This document shows, in pieces, positions 35,262 to 47,952 of a stretch of DNA of 64,000 nucleotides. The translations under genes were made by a program, and so were the position numbers. The DNA lies in assembly GCA_011800155.1 (NCBI GenBank), contig CM022378.1, positions 1,860,001 through 1,924,000 on the forward strand, in the 5' to 3' direction. This stretch comes from Flammulina velutipes (lineage: Eukaryota > Basidiomycota > Agaricomycetes > Agaricales > Physalacriaceae). The notes beneath the pieces were generated by a model. It was given only the letters and a program-made list of their open reading frames with translations. It ran no database searches and was not told the DNA's origin. Each line of letters begins with the position of its first letter. Within the stretch, counting starts at the first letter, position 1.

Positions 35262-36283
35262 GGTCTCAATGAAACGTCAAGGACGAGAAAGGTGTCGAGT
35301 TACTGACAACTTCTCTCGGTCATATATATATTAAGAGGGCCTGGCGCGAGCCCCGATGAGAAGGACTTGTGTGAGGGCTGGACTATTACCTGTGGCAGCT
35401 CAACTGCCAGGCCAAGCCTCTTCGCCATTCGTTGGAAGCTGTCAGTGTTGGAGGGGAGTGGAAGAAGAACGGATATCAAACTGCGATATTCCGCTTGTTG
35501 CCGAGCTCAATGCACAGCCACCGCCCTGATCTGCGACAGGGAGAATGCTCCTCGACTTCAAGAAAGAAGGCGGAAAGAGCGGGTATATCTGTGTTATTCA
35601 GTTCATCCTTACATATGTGTACGAACGTCGCAGAAGAGAAGTTGAGAATACTCTTCGATTACATGGAAAAAGGCTAGAGGCGACTACAGAGTCGGATGTA
35701 TGGTATCTGTGCTATTCAGTACGTATTCATCCATACATCGATGATATAAGTGCAAACGCGACACCTGAACGGCTTAAGTTACTGACTATACTATATAGCC
35801 ATTTGTTCTTAGTGCATATACTTACGTCGCGGGAAATTTCCCAGACAAATACGGATTTTCACGAAGTGTTTTATGAAGAATGCAATAAGCGATCGACCCC
35901 GGATCGACCTGTATTGTCCAACGCTCAAATTTCGACGTTCAGCAATCTCAGTCAGACTTTATTTACTGCTGTTCCAGTACTGTTCTTGTGCGGCAAAGTC
36001 GGGCCGGGATTGATATAGCACCATGTGCGCTTGTCGTTCTTCCACTTTCACTGTTACAACCATTGCGAACTCAAAGTCATACACGTCGTCTCAGTGTCTA
36101 TAGAGCTTATTCATGGTCCTAGGTGGCAAGAGTACGAATGGCACCCATCTTCATCGCGTCGTCGGGGCTATTTTTGGATTTCACCGATCGCTCAGCTTTA
36201 TTTGAGACAAGTTGACAAAATGTCTCTCCCATCTTGAACCCATACTTGCATTATCGCTGCGCCTATACTTGATTTCTGCTATC
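35262..36283. other. divergent promoter region of the right transporter and orphan gene
   Basis: A TATATATATTA run at 35322-35332 is the transporter TATA. A motif around TCTGTG(T/C)TATTCAGT is repeated (near 35589 and 35706), giving two diverged units about 115 bp apart. The short open frames do not look like genes. Confidence 0.5.
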
Positions 36284-37990
36284 ATGTCTATTGCGCCATC
36301 CCTCTGCTCTACTATGTCCAAGAAGCTCCAGCGTTGCTTCAGACGACGGACCAAGTCCTCTGGTCCCAAAGTCCATGGTGCGAGCTCACTGTTCAACAAT
36401 GCTTCTGGGATGGCCCCTAATCATCCTGCAGAGGTCGTATCGCCCTCGCGTCTCAGTCCTGAGATGGAGGCTCGAGTTCAAGGCCTTCCGTTTATGTGGC
36501 GCCCCAAGTGTCGCAAGGTTCTCGAGGGTCAGACTCCGGATACGCAATTTGTCCAGATTGTCATCTTTGAGTCGCTTCCCGATTACACCAAGACCGCATG
36601 TTCTCCTCCGTCGTCGACGTTCATCAAGGAGTTGGTGCACGCTTCTAAACCTCTCGTCATGCATGAGCCCGTCTGTTCTCCTCAGGCGTCGACGTTCATC
36701 ACAGAGTTGGCTCCTAAACCCGTCATCGAGCAGGAGCTCAACCTCGACGTCTGCCTAACCTGGTTTCAGGACAAGGTATACGAGGACGAAGAAGACGAAG
36801 AAGAAGAAGAAGAAGAGTTCGACGACGACGCCACCCTGCGCTGGATTCCCTCTGAATGGCAGCAACCAGCCCGCGAGCACGTCCTTCCTCGCATGGATCT
36901 TCCTCGACAAGTCGCAGTTCACAGCGTCGTCATCAAGAACGCACCGGTATTCCCGGAATATACAGCCCTCCCGTCCCCCCCTTTACCATCACCTTTGTCC
37001 ATTCCTTCGCCACACGTTGCCAAGCCTCTCCAGAGAGCCGCGCGGACGAAGAGCCGTAATGGAATTACGAGGGCATCAGCACGTTCAGCTGCCCCATTAC
37101 CTGTCTTGCTTCCGATTCAGGCAACGAACCGAACGATATCTCATCTTGTGCGATGTACTTCGCCTAGTAAGCCTCTACGAAAGCACTCAGATTTCCGGAA
37201 ACTCGAAGATGTTTCCTATGACGACTTTGCCCAAGATTTGGACGAGCGTCACAAGATGTCCAACGGCACGAGGGGTATGAAATTCTGTTTGCCTTTGGTC
37301 ATGTTCATCTCTAACCTTTTTGTTAGCCCTTGGACAACTGCCAGTTTCGGCGCGACCAAGGCAGAACGCTTTGACGAAGCGCAAAGCTTTTGGTTCTTCG
37401 ACACGAATATCCAACCGACCGACGTTCTTATCTGGTCGTTCGATATCGTCGAAAGAAAACTGGCAACAAGTCAAGGCAGCACCACTGCGAAAACACATAC
37501 CGAGTACCTTGGGCGCCGTTAGTCCGTGGGTTGAGGATGCTGAATTGCAGTGGTGCCACCTTTCAGTGAATGTTTCGTATGGCACGTTTGCCAATGGATT
37601 GGACGAGCGTCGCATTTTGATTGACGACGCAGTTTGTATGTTTTTTTATCCTGTGGATTTTGATGCATTCTGACTTGTCGGTTAGATACGCAAGACTGGG
37701 ACTATTAGGCCGATTCGTTTCTGGATTCATTCGTTGCTTCTGCTTACTGGTACGCCTCTCATCCTAGTCTTCATCCTTCAGCACTGACATTCGTTCCAGA
37801 CCGACGCGGACACCTTACTAACATGTCCTGCCGCCACGACATCTGGACCCATCTTCGCCTGGACCACTCAAGTTTCGAAGGGGGGCAGACTTACGCGACT
37901 GGTGGAGCCAATCCTGTGGGGGCGATTCTGACGCATCAGTTATCGTCTTTGCAGGACCCACCTCGAGTCGACGTCTCGTGTGCTGTGTAG
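36284..37990 (+). CDS. uncharacterised protein, right copy, 4 exons, 516 aa
   Basis: The model is join(36284-37274, 37327-37631, 37686-37749, 37800-37990). Partner of the gene at 17910. The first 220 residues differ noticeably from the left copy (small indels, changes such as SSLFDAFSYL against SSLFNNASG), whereas from about 36900 onward the two are nearly identical, introns included. It has a basic N terminus, an acidic middle run and a Pro/Ser stretch, with no recognised domain. It is followed in the same direction by the coiled-coil and kinase genes. Function unknown. Confidence 0.77.
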
Positions 37991-38601
37991 ACTTTGCCCG
38001 GTTACTAGCCCTCGTTGGGCGGTCCTCCGGGCGGTCCTAATCCACAGTTTCCAAGCCCCCCGTAAGCTACTGCCGGACTGGCGCATCCATAGTCCGGTAG
38101 TGGCGTTGTCGACGACGAGTTCTTCTTGGCTAGGAATTGGACCTATGATTGTCTATTGCGTGCAGGCCAGCCGCTTCCCATTTTCCGTCCCCGTCACCTT
38201 ATACCCGGCAGAGCCTTCTGTCTTCTTGCTCGTGGATCGCCTTGTCCCAGTCTTTGCGTCTCTCTGGGGATCTGTCTCGTTTCTGGGTTCTCGTATTCTT
38301 TATATTACTGTTCGCATAATTCTCCAGATATGTTTCTCCCTTCTTCCGGTATTATACTTCCTATCGTAATGTTATCACCTATTATTGTAATCCCGTCTGC
38401 ATAATCTAATACTTAATATCTCGCACCTCTGAGTTCGTTTAAGATAATTCTAACGCCACATTGATTTGGTAAGCAACGACGGTTGATCAGGTACTACCAT
38501 GATGGCCTTTTCCTCTTATTGCTCTCGCATTGTTCATTCATTGTCCTCTCGAAATCCAGAAATGGAAGACCATAACATCTTCTTTACTTCTCACCGCAAA
38601 G
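37991..38601. other. intergenic region, near-identical to 15594-16200
   Basis: Non-coding, yet matched almost base for base in the left arm. The 5' flank of the coiled-coil gene is at its right end. No gene is recognised. Confidence 0.6.
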
Positions 38602-39854
38602 ATGCCTGTCCACCGCACTCTTTATGAAGCTACCAAACCGCGAACTGCGTCGGTAAGTGCTCTGTTTGCTCTATTCTCCATAATTCTCAACTCTTGCAGC
38701 CATACAAGCGCGCAACAGAGACGACTGGCTTATCTCGCCCTCTTCATGAGATACTGGTGCGTTCCATCTACCTGAACTTGTGCATTCCAAGCTTATTGTT
38801 CGTTTAGACTGAACAATACAATAACCGACGTGTAGCCAAGGAACTACCAACGACTCATCGCGTCGACTCAGCCCTTCGAGAGGAGTTGAAGCAGAGCAGA
38901 CGAACAGCCGCCATGCTGAGGATGAAGCTCCAGGAGGTTATGGGCCGCTGCAATCTGAAATCACGTCTCCTTCATCGCTTCGCCTCCGTAGAGGAAGACC
39001 TCACGACAGTCCGGAAGGAATACGCACTTCTCGTCGAGAAACTCTCGACATGCCAGGACGAAATTAAGGCATCGTTGCAGCGCAAGGCGACCGTTGATGT
39101 CGATCGTCGGCGGGTGCTCGAGGAGAACAAAAAGCTCAGGACACAGCTGGAGGTACAGACGAAGGACTACATGCTCCTGCAGGAGAGCAGTCTAGCTGCC
39201 GAGGCAGAGAAACGGCAGCAGGCGGATGAAATTGCGAGACTAAAGGCGATGGTATGTTTTCCCACTACAATTGTACGAGTCACTGCCTTACATTCCTTGG
39301 TACAGCTCGACGAGCGGAATACTGCTACTCTCAATACTCAACATCGAGCTTCTTTAGACCCCGTCCTCATCTACCGTCAGTTCGCCCAAACTACGCAAGA
39401 ATGCGATACCTTACGGGAGCAACTCATCGTTGGCCAGAACGAATTCACACATCTCCAAACCCAACTCGCGAACACGCGTGAGCTCGCCGACTCCGTCGTG
39501 CATCGACTCCAGATCGCCTCCCAGAATCGGCTCCGCGCCGTGTTGGAAGACGTCGCGTCTACTACTGGAACCCCGATGGAGGACGTGTGCGTGCGTTACA
39601 GAGATGCGCTAGATCTCCCGCTTTTGCCAGAAGCGGTGGGAAAGTCTGCTTATGCCACTCATGGGGGTTCGTCTGCGACTGCACGCCCTCCCGAGGGCAA
39701 GGTTCTTGGTGCGGACTGGGAAGGCTTTTTCAATCAACGTTCAGTGGATGAAGCGTCTGCTTCGACGAGCCAGTCGCTCCCAGCCTTAGATGTCCCACGT
39801 CCATCTTCCTCTACTCCACTGGACAACCCATACCTACATAATCTTGTCACTTAG
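38602..39854 (+). CDS. coiled-coil protein, right (intact) copy, 4 exons, 366 aa
   Basis: The model is join(38602-38652, 38700-38756, 38808-39251, 39306-39854). The frame is also open through the last intron, but GTATGT..TACAG borders are clean. The long helical region (about residues 50-270) has heptad character, for example KLSTCQDEIKASLQRKA and LEENKKLRTQLEVQTKD. A Ser/Pro-rich C-terminal tail follows. No catalytic domain is recognised, so a scaffold or structural role is plausible. The left copy differs at only a few residues but is broken by a transposon. Confidence 0.8.
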
Positions 39855-40160
39855 CCCCTGGTTGCTAGTCTCGTATGGTCTCCCTACTTACAGTCACTTG
39901 TCTACTTATTGTCGCTAACATACATACAGATTACCCTACTGTTCTTTTGATACGTCGCTCCTATTGTTATGACTCTGTCACCTTTCAATCCATCTTCTCT
40001 GATTCTTTCCAGCCAAGTTTAGGAACGTACAGAATCAAAATTCTCGGGCTATTGTTATCTAATCCAACCTAGATGCCACGGTCTTGTTAACAGCACTTTC
40101 CCTTATATAAGAACGCTTTGGGTATGTTTCCTCCTCTTGTCTGTTGCCACTTTATCTCTC
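39855..40160. other. kinase promoter, right copy
   Basis: A TTATATAA box at 40103-40110 lies about 51 bp before the kinase ATG. The segment is about 80% alike to 12752-13059 by eye. Confidence 0.55.
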
Positions 40161-41737
40161 ATGCCTCCTACAACACGCAGAGACCCGCTGCGACGCTTGT
40201 CAGATGATTTTCGCTACTTCAGTGATAAGGTGGCGAACGAAGTGGACCCCGAACTCAAAGCGGCGTTGACGCCGACTCTTGCGAAGTCAGTGGCTATGTT
40301 CTATGAGACGCTTCCTTGATGTTCAGCGCCTACCTCTTAATAGAGATCGTTCCCTCGTCAATATCGCTTTGAAATCCCGCGTCTTTGACCCCAAGGTGGC
40401 TAAGAGAGTGGATGCCGACCTCCTCGCGTATAGGTGCGATGTGTTGTCATGCTTTGCAATACCAACCGTCTGACAAGTTTAGACAAGAGTCAAAGAGTCG
40501 TCGTCAAAGACGGGAAGATTTCGCTCGACGCAAGTAAGCAACGCCTCTCCCATATTTACTGCCCCTCAACTCAGTACTTCAACAGCAATCTGCCGACTGA
40601 AAAAGATGTCTTCTCGTACTACAGGCGATATTTTCCTAACGCGCCACGGACTTCTTTGATTGACGGAGGGGATGCCAGTATGTCCTCAGCTACCCTCTCG
40701 AATATGATAACCTGACTAAACCTCGTTCTCAACAGATATCCGGTACGACAAAGGCGCACCCATTGGCAAAGGCAACTTCGGACAGGTCTTTCTCGGTGCG
40801 AGGGTAGACCTGACGACTGGGAAGTGCACATCGTTGCGTGCAATCAAGATGATCAGTTATGCAGGCAATTGTCCAGCGGAGACGACGAGAAAACAAGAGC
40901 TCATCCACAAGGAGAGCAAGAGGATGGGCGAGATCACACGTCTTGGACAACGAAATCTCGTCCAATACTACTCCTTCTGTGAGTGGCACGTTCCAGTCTC
41001 ATGGGACGCCGCATTGATTTCTTCTTTTTCACAGCACATGTCCCTGCAGAGAACAAGTACGCTTTGATCATGGAATACGTACAGGGATGCCCCCTTGCCG
41101 GCTGGTTGAGGCAGAATGGACCTTTCAGTGAGAGGCTATTGCGGCACGTCACGAAGCAGGTTCTTATGGGTCTCCGGGCTCTGCATTCGCATGATATCAT
41201 CCACCGTGACCTCTCGACGAACAACATCGTCCTCGATGTCAACTACAGAATCAAGATTATCGACTTTGGGCTGTCGAAACATACGTGGGATCCACCAGTC
41301 AGTGAGTTTCTTCGGAGTGATCTTATTGCCGGGGCTTGACTCAACTACGCCTGGCAGACGGCCGCGCGGAAGATAACTTTATCAGTCAAATCGGCATTCC
41401 ATACTATATGCCACCCGAAGTCAACGCTCGAGCGGCTGGCTGGTCGACAAAGTCGGACATCTGGGCGCTTGGCGTCGTTCTCATTTGGATCGGTTTCGGA
41501 GACGCAGCAATCCAGAGACATTTCCAAGAGCTTCCGCCATACTACGTGAGTCCTATCCTCCTCTCATCTTAGCTCGCAGTTTAAATGATTTGGCAGAACG
41601 GGATAACGCCACATTACCCCCCGATGCTTAGTGCAATCCCAGGTTATCTGGGATCTTTCTTACGAGACTGTCTAAGGGTTCGTGCTAGGCCGAGTGCGTA
41701 TACGCTGTCGCATCATATGTGGATCATGCAGGAGTAG
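40161..41737 (+). CDS. Ser/Thr protein kinase, right copy, 8 exons, 398 aa
   Basis: The model is join(40161-40285, 40344-40433, 40483-40533, 40586-40677, 40736-40978, 41035-41301, 41358-41545, 41597-41737). Exon lengths equal those of the left copy exactly. The Gly loop is GKGNFGQVFLG; the Lys is in RAIKM; the catalytic loop is HRDLSTNN, followed by DFGLSK and PPE. All expected catalytic residues are present. The first donor is GTCAGT (GTTAGT in the left copy). Introns have drifted far more than exons. The two kinases look like functional paralogues. Target and pathway are unknown. Confidence 0.9.
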
Positions 41738-42043
41738 GATGGGACTCAGATCTTAGCATTTATAGTCAAGGGATCGGCTCACGGGCCGACTGTTATGTAG
41801 GGCTAAGATATTCAGCGATTTAGCTGAGTATGTATTCACAATCAACGATGATACATATGCGAGCACTGCCCCGAAACCAGCGTTAGAGAAGGAACTTGGT
41901 ATCACTGTTCTATCCATTATACAGGTAAAGCAGTAAAACAATATTGCATAAAGCAAAACATCGTGAGCAACTATCTTACATCTACATATACACAGACATA
42001 ACAATTTACAGAGTTAAACAGAAATGAGCATCCAGCCTCAGGA
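41738..42043. other. convergent intergenic region, right arm
   Basis: 3' flanks of the kinase and F-box genes, alignable in part with 10916-11176. No gene is recognised. Confidence 0.4.
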
Positions 42044-43752
42044 TCAGACTAGATTGTCTTCGTCCTCCTCCTCAAAGGTAAGTGGTAGCTTCGCAGCAAC
42101 GTCAGACCATTCATCTGTCATATCCCAAACCTCCTCCTGCCTATCCGACCTAGCCATGCGTTTGAACTGAGGCCAATCCTTGGATGCTGGTAGGGTCCCG
42201 TCTAAGCCTTCAAGTTCCAATTCTGGAACAGGTTGCAGTGATTGCCTATATGCAAGAAAGGCTGTGGCCAACGACCGGTCACTCATGTAGGCCCTACAGG
42301 TCTCCAGTGTGTGAAGGTTAAGGCGGACGTATGGAGCAGATGACTGATAGGCGGCGGGGTAGTTCATGAAGTAGAGAAATGTTCCCGTAGGGTCGCGAAC
42401 GTTGAGGTGCTTCAACGACGGGAGCATTTGAATAAATGCTAGAGCGAGGGGTTCATCTACCCGCCTGTTGACATCCTCCCGTAGGATTGTGCTAGGCGCA
42501 ATTTTAATGGGGTTGCCATGGAAGACGACACAGTTCAAGGTGAGCTTTTCTATGTGGACGATGAATCCTGACGCTATTAGCTCTTCGATCAACAATTGGT
42601 CGTCGCTCTTTGCCTCTGCCATGATCTCTTCCAGTTCGGAAGGTGCGACGTTGGCGTCAAGGCTGGCCAACACATTTGTGTTGGTGAGACTGAGTTCCGT
42701 CATATTGCGACGGGAAAAGATGAGACATTGAAGGAAGTCTACAACGTCGCTTGCATTTCGATATCCAACGGACAAAGATCGAAGTTTAGGAAAATATATG
42801 AGATCTGCGTCCGCGTAGCCTTCGGCATCCTCGAGGGGGAAATCGACGATTTTGAGGACCTCGAGTGTTTTGCGGGCGAGCCGTATGAGCCGTACGATCT
42901 TCTTGTCATTGTCATCGCCATCTTCAAGTTCTTCCCACTCGCGACCCTCGAGTCGTAGTTCTGTGAGGTTGAGGGCTGGGAATCGGCTGTAATCGAAAGG
43001 TACTCCGACAATTTGTAGCTTCTCCAACGCGGGATAGTGTTCCTGCCCCCATGCATCGACGACTGTAGCGTTCTGGCTGTGAGGACATTGAAGGATGCTT
43101 GGGTATGGATTCGGATCGTCGCTGAGGTCGTAGGAATAGAATTCATCTGAGCCGGGAGGCAAAAGCCCGTCGTCTCTGATAAAGGTTGCACTCCGGAGGA
43201 GTGGCATGGGAAGTTGGAATGTGTTTCGTAGAGCCGCAAGATGGTGAGCGTGAGAGCTTCCTTGAACACAAAGGGAAGCAATGCGGCCAGAGTGTGAAGA
43301 TATAACTGATGAGAGAAGTGTGGCGTGCTCGACAGTGAATCGGGAGGAATGGATATCGTTGTCCCCCTCGTCTGGAAGAGTAATTGTGATGTAGATAGGA
43401 TGAGTCTTTCCAGATCTCTCCAACGCCATGCACGTCCCGCTAAATGCGTCCTTTGAATCTGCTGGTCCGTTGATGGAGTGTTTGTCTATGAAGATGTATT
43501 TCCATAGTAGAGATGTGTGCGAGATGAGGTAGTCCCAGGAGCGACAAACGAGTCGGAAGTTTTGCCGCTCCCGACCGAAATCTTCGCCCATGAGTTGGAG
43601 GATGAGACTGATAATTTCCGGAGGGAAAGCTGCCATGGTGACGAAGACCGCTTCCTTCATGGATTTGAGTGACTCTGTAAGGTGCGTTAGCTCACGTTAA
43701 GTTGAGGTAAATATATCCTACTTCGGTGGGTTAGAGTACTAGGCACTGGCAT
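42044..43752 (-). CDS. F-box protein, right copy, 2 exons, 553 aa
   Basis: The model is complement(42044-43674, 43722-43752), the same small first exon as in the left copy. The F-box region (AFPPEIISLILQLM, FRLVCRSWDYLISHTSLLW) is almost unchanged. The Leu-rich remainder is only about two-thirds identical by eye, and the protein ends with a short EEEDEDN tail where the left copy has a long acidic run. Likely an SCF substrate adaptor. Divergence confined to the presumed substrate-binding part suggests different targets. Confidence 0.86.
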
Positions 43753-44422
43753 GATGTGAGGATGCGATAGGAAGAGCGATGGTGGTGGTAAGAGACAGAA
43801 GAACGCTGTATAAAGAGGACAATCAAATACATTTTCAAGCATCACGTGCAAACGCGCGAGGGGACAATAACTCTATTCATCGCGCAACCTCATTGGGAGG
43901 GCTGAGCATATTGCTGTGCTACTTAGGAGGGGGATATTCTCCTTATGAAGGCCGCAGCTATCATTGCCGAGTAATATAACAGAGCTCTTATAACATTACC
44001 ACCGAGGGTCGTACCAGTGTTGGAAACCTTGCGCCACGAAACAGTCGTGGGAATTGATCAACCTCTTGATCTGCCGCTAATCTGATCAAAGTCTGCTTCC
44101 CGTCTTCCCTTCTCATTCTAGACAGAAACCGTGAGAGGGTACATTAACTACTAGACTCGTAAAATACTAGTAAATCCCGTTTCCAACCTGCAGAAGTGGC
44201 GAAAGTTATATTTAGCCGATATTTGATATCTTCGTGCGCCACAATTACTTGTCCAATTTGTGAAGCTCATCTAGTGACATACATGTATGCGAGACTCATT
44301 AGATCCTTCACCATTTCCTCAGATACAAACATAATGCACAACTTATTCAAACCTTCACTTCATCATCGCCCGCCCATTTTTAATCCCACAGCACCCTGCA
44401 AACTCCCTGCGTACGTCGACCA
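43753..44422. other. F-box promoter and outer border of the right arm
   Basis: TGCGCCAC words at 44030-44037 and 44235-44242; the first is shared with the left-arm border (8592-8599). No gene is recognised. Confidence 0.45.
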
Positions 44423-44659
44423 TTAGAGGTGGACCGTCTCCGACCTTGGGAGCTTTACGAAAAGAATTAAGATCAAGCTGATATCGTTCAAAAGCAGAAC
44501 CAACACACGTTTCGGAGCATCTTCGACCTTGAGAAACCTCTTCCCGCATCTCCAGCATTCTGGGTGATTCTCAGAGTTTTGTACATGATCGTCAAGGTCC
44601 TCTGTGGTTTGAAATTCGAGGTTGCAGAGCGAGCAGGTGAGGATATCGGGTTTTATCAT
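44423..44659 (-). CDS. small protein with C2H2-like zinc-finger motifs, 78 aa
   Basis: From the ATG at 44659 the frame shows CSLCNLEFQTTEDLDDHVQN with a downstream His, fitting C-x2-C-x12-H-x5-H, and then CWRCGKRF, the start of a second finger. After that the sequence turns hydrophobic, which suggests either a short protein or an unrecognised intron leading to the frame at 44355-44558. Function unknown. It could be a fragment of a longer zinc-finger gene. Confidence 0.5.
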   Translation of the reverse strand: MIKPDILTCSLCNLEFQTTEDLDDHVQNSENHPECWRCGKRFLKVEDAPKRVLVLLLNDISLILILFVKLPRSETVHL

Positions 44660-45262
44660 GATGGTTTTTGGTTAAGGTCGATAAAGATAGGGGCGTGTCA
44701 ATCCGTGTGGCGGTCCCCGAGGAGCCTTTCAAACGCCCCACCGTCGGTATCTCTGAGGAAGCAGAGTTATCGGGATGTGCCGTTGTACGTCAATTCAAAA
44801 GTCCGTTTCAATATGAAGAGAATTATCTTGACACAGAGCTGACACCGCAACTACTATCCTATCGCATTGGCACTTACCCGCCCAAAACGACAACGCCAAA
44901 GGCAATGCGTTAACGCGACACCTATGGTGAATGTAGGCCTGCATCTGATCCAACAGCTCTATCGTATCTTCTTCGGGAAGATGCATGACCTGAACTGTAC
45001 TCATGTTTCAAACATATCACGACGACTTTTGTTGCGCCACACGGCCAATCATCCAGAGCACACGGGTAGCCTTGTACGGATTGACAAGAAATAGCAATGC
45101 ATCGCATAATGACAGTGCAATGTATAGGATCAAGTCTCGCCCGTCATTCTACGTGTATACGGAAAGGGAGCACCTAGTATCCAGTCTAACAAGCAACAAA
45201 GTTACAACGCGTATCTTGAAAACGTTAACGCGTTAGGCGACACCCCACATAAGTAAGAGCAC
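44660..45262. other. intergenic region
   Basis: Short frames only. A TGCGCCAC word lies at 45033-45040. Nothing else is supported. Confidence 0.4.
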
Positions 45263-47638
45263 TCACCTAAAAAGAGGAGAATCAACTCCGAGATGGCTGA
45301 ATTCGCCTTTACGATCTTGTTGAAGATCGTTCGTCAAGCATTCCACCCCCTTTGTCTTATTCAGACGACGATATATCACAGTCATGAATCCAGCGCCGAA
45401 GAAAGCCATACAAAGGAACCCAATGACAATCGCTGTGGAACTCATCAGCGAGCCCTTCCAACGAGAAAACAAAGGTAAGCGCTTACCATGGCCAAGACGG
45501 AAATGTGGCGCATCTTTTGTTCGATATATGAACGAAGAGCAGATACTACGCAGACGTAAGAACAGGTATAGAAGGATAGAGTATGCGACATACCCTCCGA
45601 GGTTTCCAATACAACTCTGCAGGCCGATCACAACAGCTTTCTTCAACGAGCTTCCAGCGTTTCCAGAGCCCCAAGCAAGCATCAGCGGTACAGTTGGAAA
45701 GACGCCACACGCTGCGAGGATGGCGCCGGCATATCCTACACCTGGGGCGCTTGTTGCGAGGAGCATCGCATAGCCCACAATCGCGACGAGTGCGCACCCC
45801 ATAACGAACGGTCCTCGGAGTTTGGCGCGGTCGGACGCCCATCCAACTAGAATGGTGCAGACACAGCCAATCGCGTATGGTGGTATTGTCATCCTAGCAT
45901 GAGAGTTCAAAGACGAGAGACGAAGATCATTCTAGGGTACGTACAATTGCGCCTGGGATGTAGAGTAGCCAAGGCCTTTGATGATCGTAGGGAGAAACAG
46001 CGAGAAGGAGTAGAGCGGCATGACCATCCTGTTAGCGTATCTGAGGTCAAGGGCGATAGGTCGAATGAGTGCTCGTCACGTACCCAATGTAGATGAGCGT
46101 TTGAAGCCATGATTTGTAGTCCCGAAGTGCCTCCCAGACGAATCGCATCTCGAAATGAGAGGGCTCACCAGCCGTATCGCGTCGAAGTAGGTTGGTCAGA
46201 TATTCCTTCTCATCCGGTGTGAGGAACTTGGCAGTTTCCGGAAACTATGGTCATATTGTCAGTACGTTCTGCATACTGGGCGGGAGACGCACATCTGGCA
46301 ACTTCCAAAATGCCAAAAGGGAGAACATGATGGTCACTGAAGCGCATTAGGAGGAAAGCAGAGAAAAAGCGATCCTAGAACGTACTGAGTCCCTCTAACA
46401 GGAACTAGACATGATGATGAGTATCCTTGCTCGAGAAGAGTCGAACGAGGGAACACTCACAATCCACGCCCATCCTCTGAGGTTCCCAAGTCTTTAGAGA
46501 CAAGAGGTAAAACACAAGTATCCGAAAGAATGTAAAGCACGAACCCATCCATTTTCTCGATCGCAAACGCAAGTAGGCCTCCGAACGCGCCTGAGAGCCA
46601 TTAGCGAAGATTTCAGCGAACACACCAAATGAGCTCAGTACCCGATAGCGTAGCCGATGAGAAGTACAAGGAGATGGGTCGAGCCTGGTCTGCACGAGGG
46701 TACCAAAGCGTAATCAAGAACGCTGAAAGTGCCATACATTGAGGGCGGGGCTGAAGAACATCGGCAAGAAGTCCTACCGACGCCAGGCGGGAGTCCTGCT
46801 TCGGCGATACCGAGGAAGAAACGGCAGCTACACTTCAAGTTAGGCACATATTTAGGAGACATAACGGTTGATCTCACACAACGAGACCTTGATAAGTGCT
46901 GACCCATGCCATGAGGAACACTAAGCGTGTGATAAGTGGCGCATATAACTACCCCGGTTTCAGTACTTACTGACAAGGCCCCATACGAGCATAATTGCCG
47001 GGACTGACGGAGGTTAGCATCGGGAAGAAGCGTATCCGCGATTCACACACTCCAAATGGACGGCTTCATCAACTTCATCACCACGTTACTTTAGGTATTC
47101 ATGAGATCGTCGCAATTTGCGCCACAGTCAACAACGTACCAAGGAATTTCTAGTAGACTGTACGGAACCTAGACCGCGGGGATATGAATATCAGACTATG
47201 AACGCCACAACAGGGCACGTACGAAGAAAATCGCGGCGGCGAGCTGATATCGGCTTCCAGTAAGCTCCAGGTCCTCAGCCATGCCGGCAACCTGTAATCG
47301 ATGAGTCGTAGCGTGATGCAATGTAAATGTCTTTCGCTCACTCGGGCATTTCCTAGGGCATTATCCATGAGCAGATGACTGAATGTGGAAGCAGAAACCC
47401 ACCTATGTTTCCCCGATCCCTGCACAGTATTGTTTAGAACGTAACCGCGGTCGATGTCGAAGCCGACTCACAAGAAGCTGCAGAGGTAGAGAACCGCAAT
47501 CAGAGGTATCAAGTTGAGATCCACCTTGCGCCGCACTGTCTTGCTCATGGACGGCGCGTATTGGTCATGTCCCGCGTCGAGGACGGGGCTTTCGTCGATG
47601 TTCTTTTCGCTGTTCCATCGGTCGTGCGTGGTAGACAT
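45263..47638 (-). CDS. MFS transporter, DAL5 family (TNA1-like)
   Basis: A multi-exon gene with the ATG at 47638 and stop at 45263. Readable exons join in frame: KVDLNLIPLIAVLYLCSFLD, RGNIGNARV, AGMAEDLELTGSRYQLAAAI, EAGLPPGVAFLITLWYPRAD, QARPISLYFSSATLSGAFGG, LLAFAIEKMDGLGNLRGWAW and LTPDEKEYLTNLLRRD, then a last exon with GWASDRAKLRGPF and GLQSCIGNLGG. The order and motifs match fungal nicotinic-acid-permease-like carriers with 12 helices. The substrate is inferred from the family, probably a small organic acid or vitamin. It is not a close copy of the duplicated transporters. Confidence 0.85.
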
Positions 47639-47952
47639 CGTGAAAGAGCGAAAGGGAGGGATACCGATGAAACAATGATAGATGTCTTTGAGCTTCTTAA
47701 GGCGTCGAGACGTGTGCGGACAAGGAGCTTCTTCGACTCATCATCAGAACGATGGAAATAATTGGGTGAGGCACTCACCTAGGTAACAGTCCTTCGGTTA
47801 TTCGAGTACTATTTGCAGGCCATTTGCGAATCTTATATCAGCCTAAAATCAGGTACGACTTGCGGTACTTATCCTAGACGACACACCACGAGGGCGAAGA
47901 ATACATTTATGATTCAGAGCGTCCTTCTAGTGTACAAATTCGGAGGTGCGCC

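Larger units (their letters stand above)
32990..44125 (-). repeat. right arm of the large inverted duplication
   Basis: Mirror image of about 8490-21570, containing transporter (-), orphan (+), coiled coil (+), kinase (+) and F-box (-). All five genes keep open frames here. Small duplications are visible in the spacer at 35580-35750. The outer border lies near 44125, where TCTAGAATGAG-type sequence on the minus strand stops matching the left arm. Confidence 0.93.

Noticed and set aside
8490..44125. Idea that the two arms are an assembly artefact or two merged haplotypes
   Set aside because: The copies differ strongly and unevenly, both flank the same single core in inverted order, and one carries a private insertion. 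An artefact would give uniform near-identity. Long reads would still settle it.
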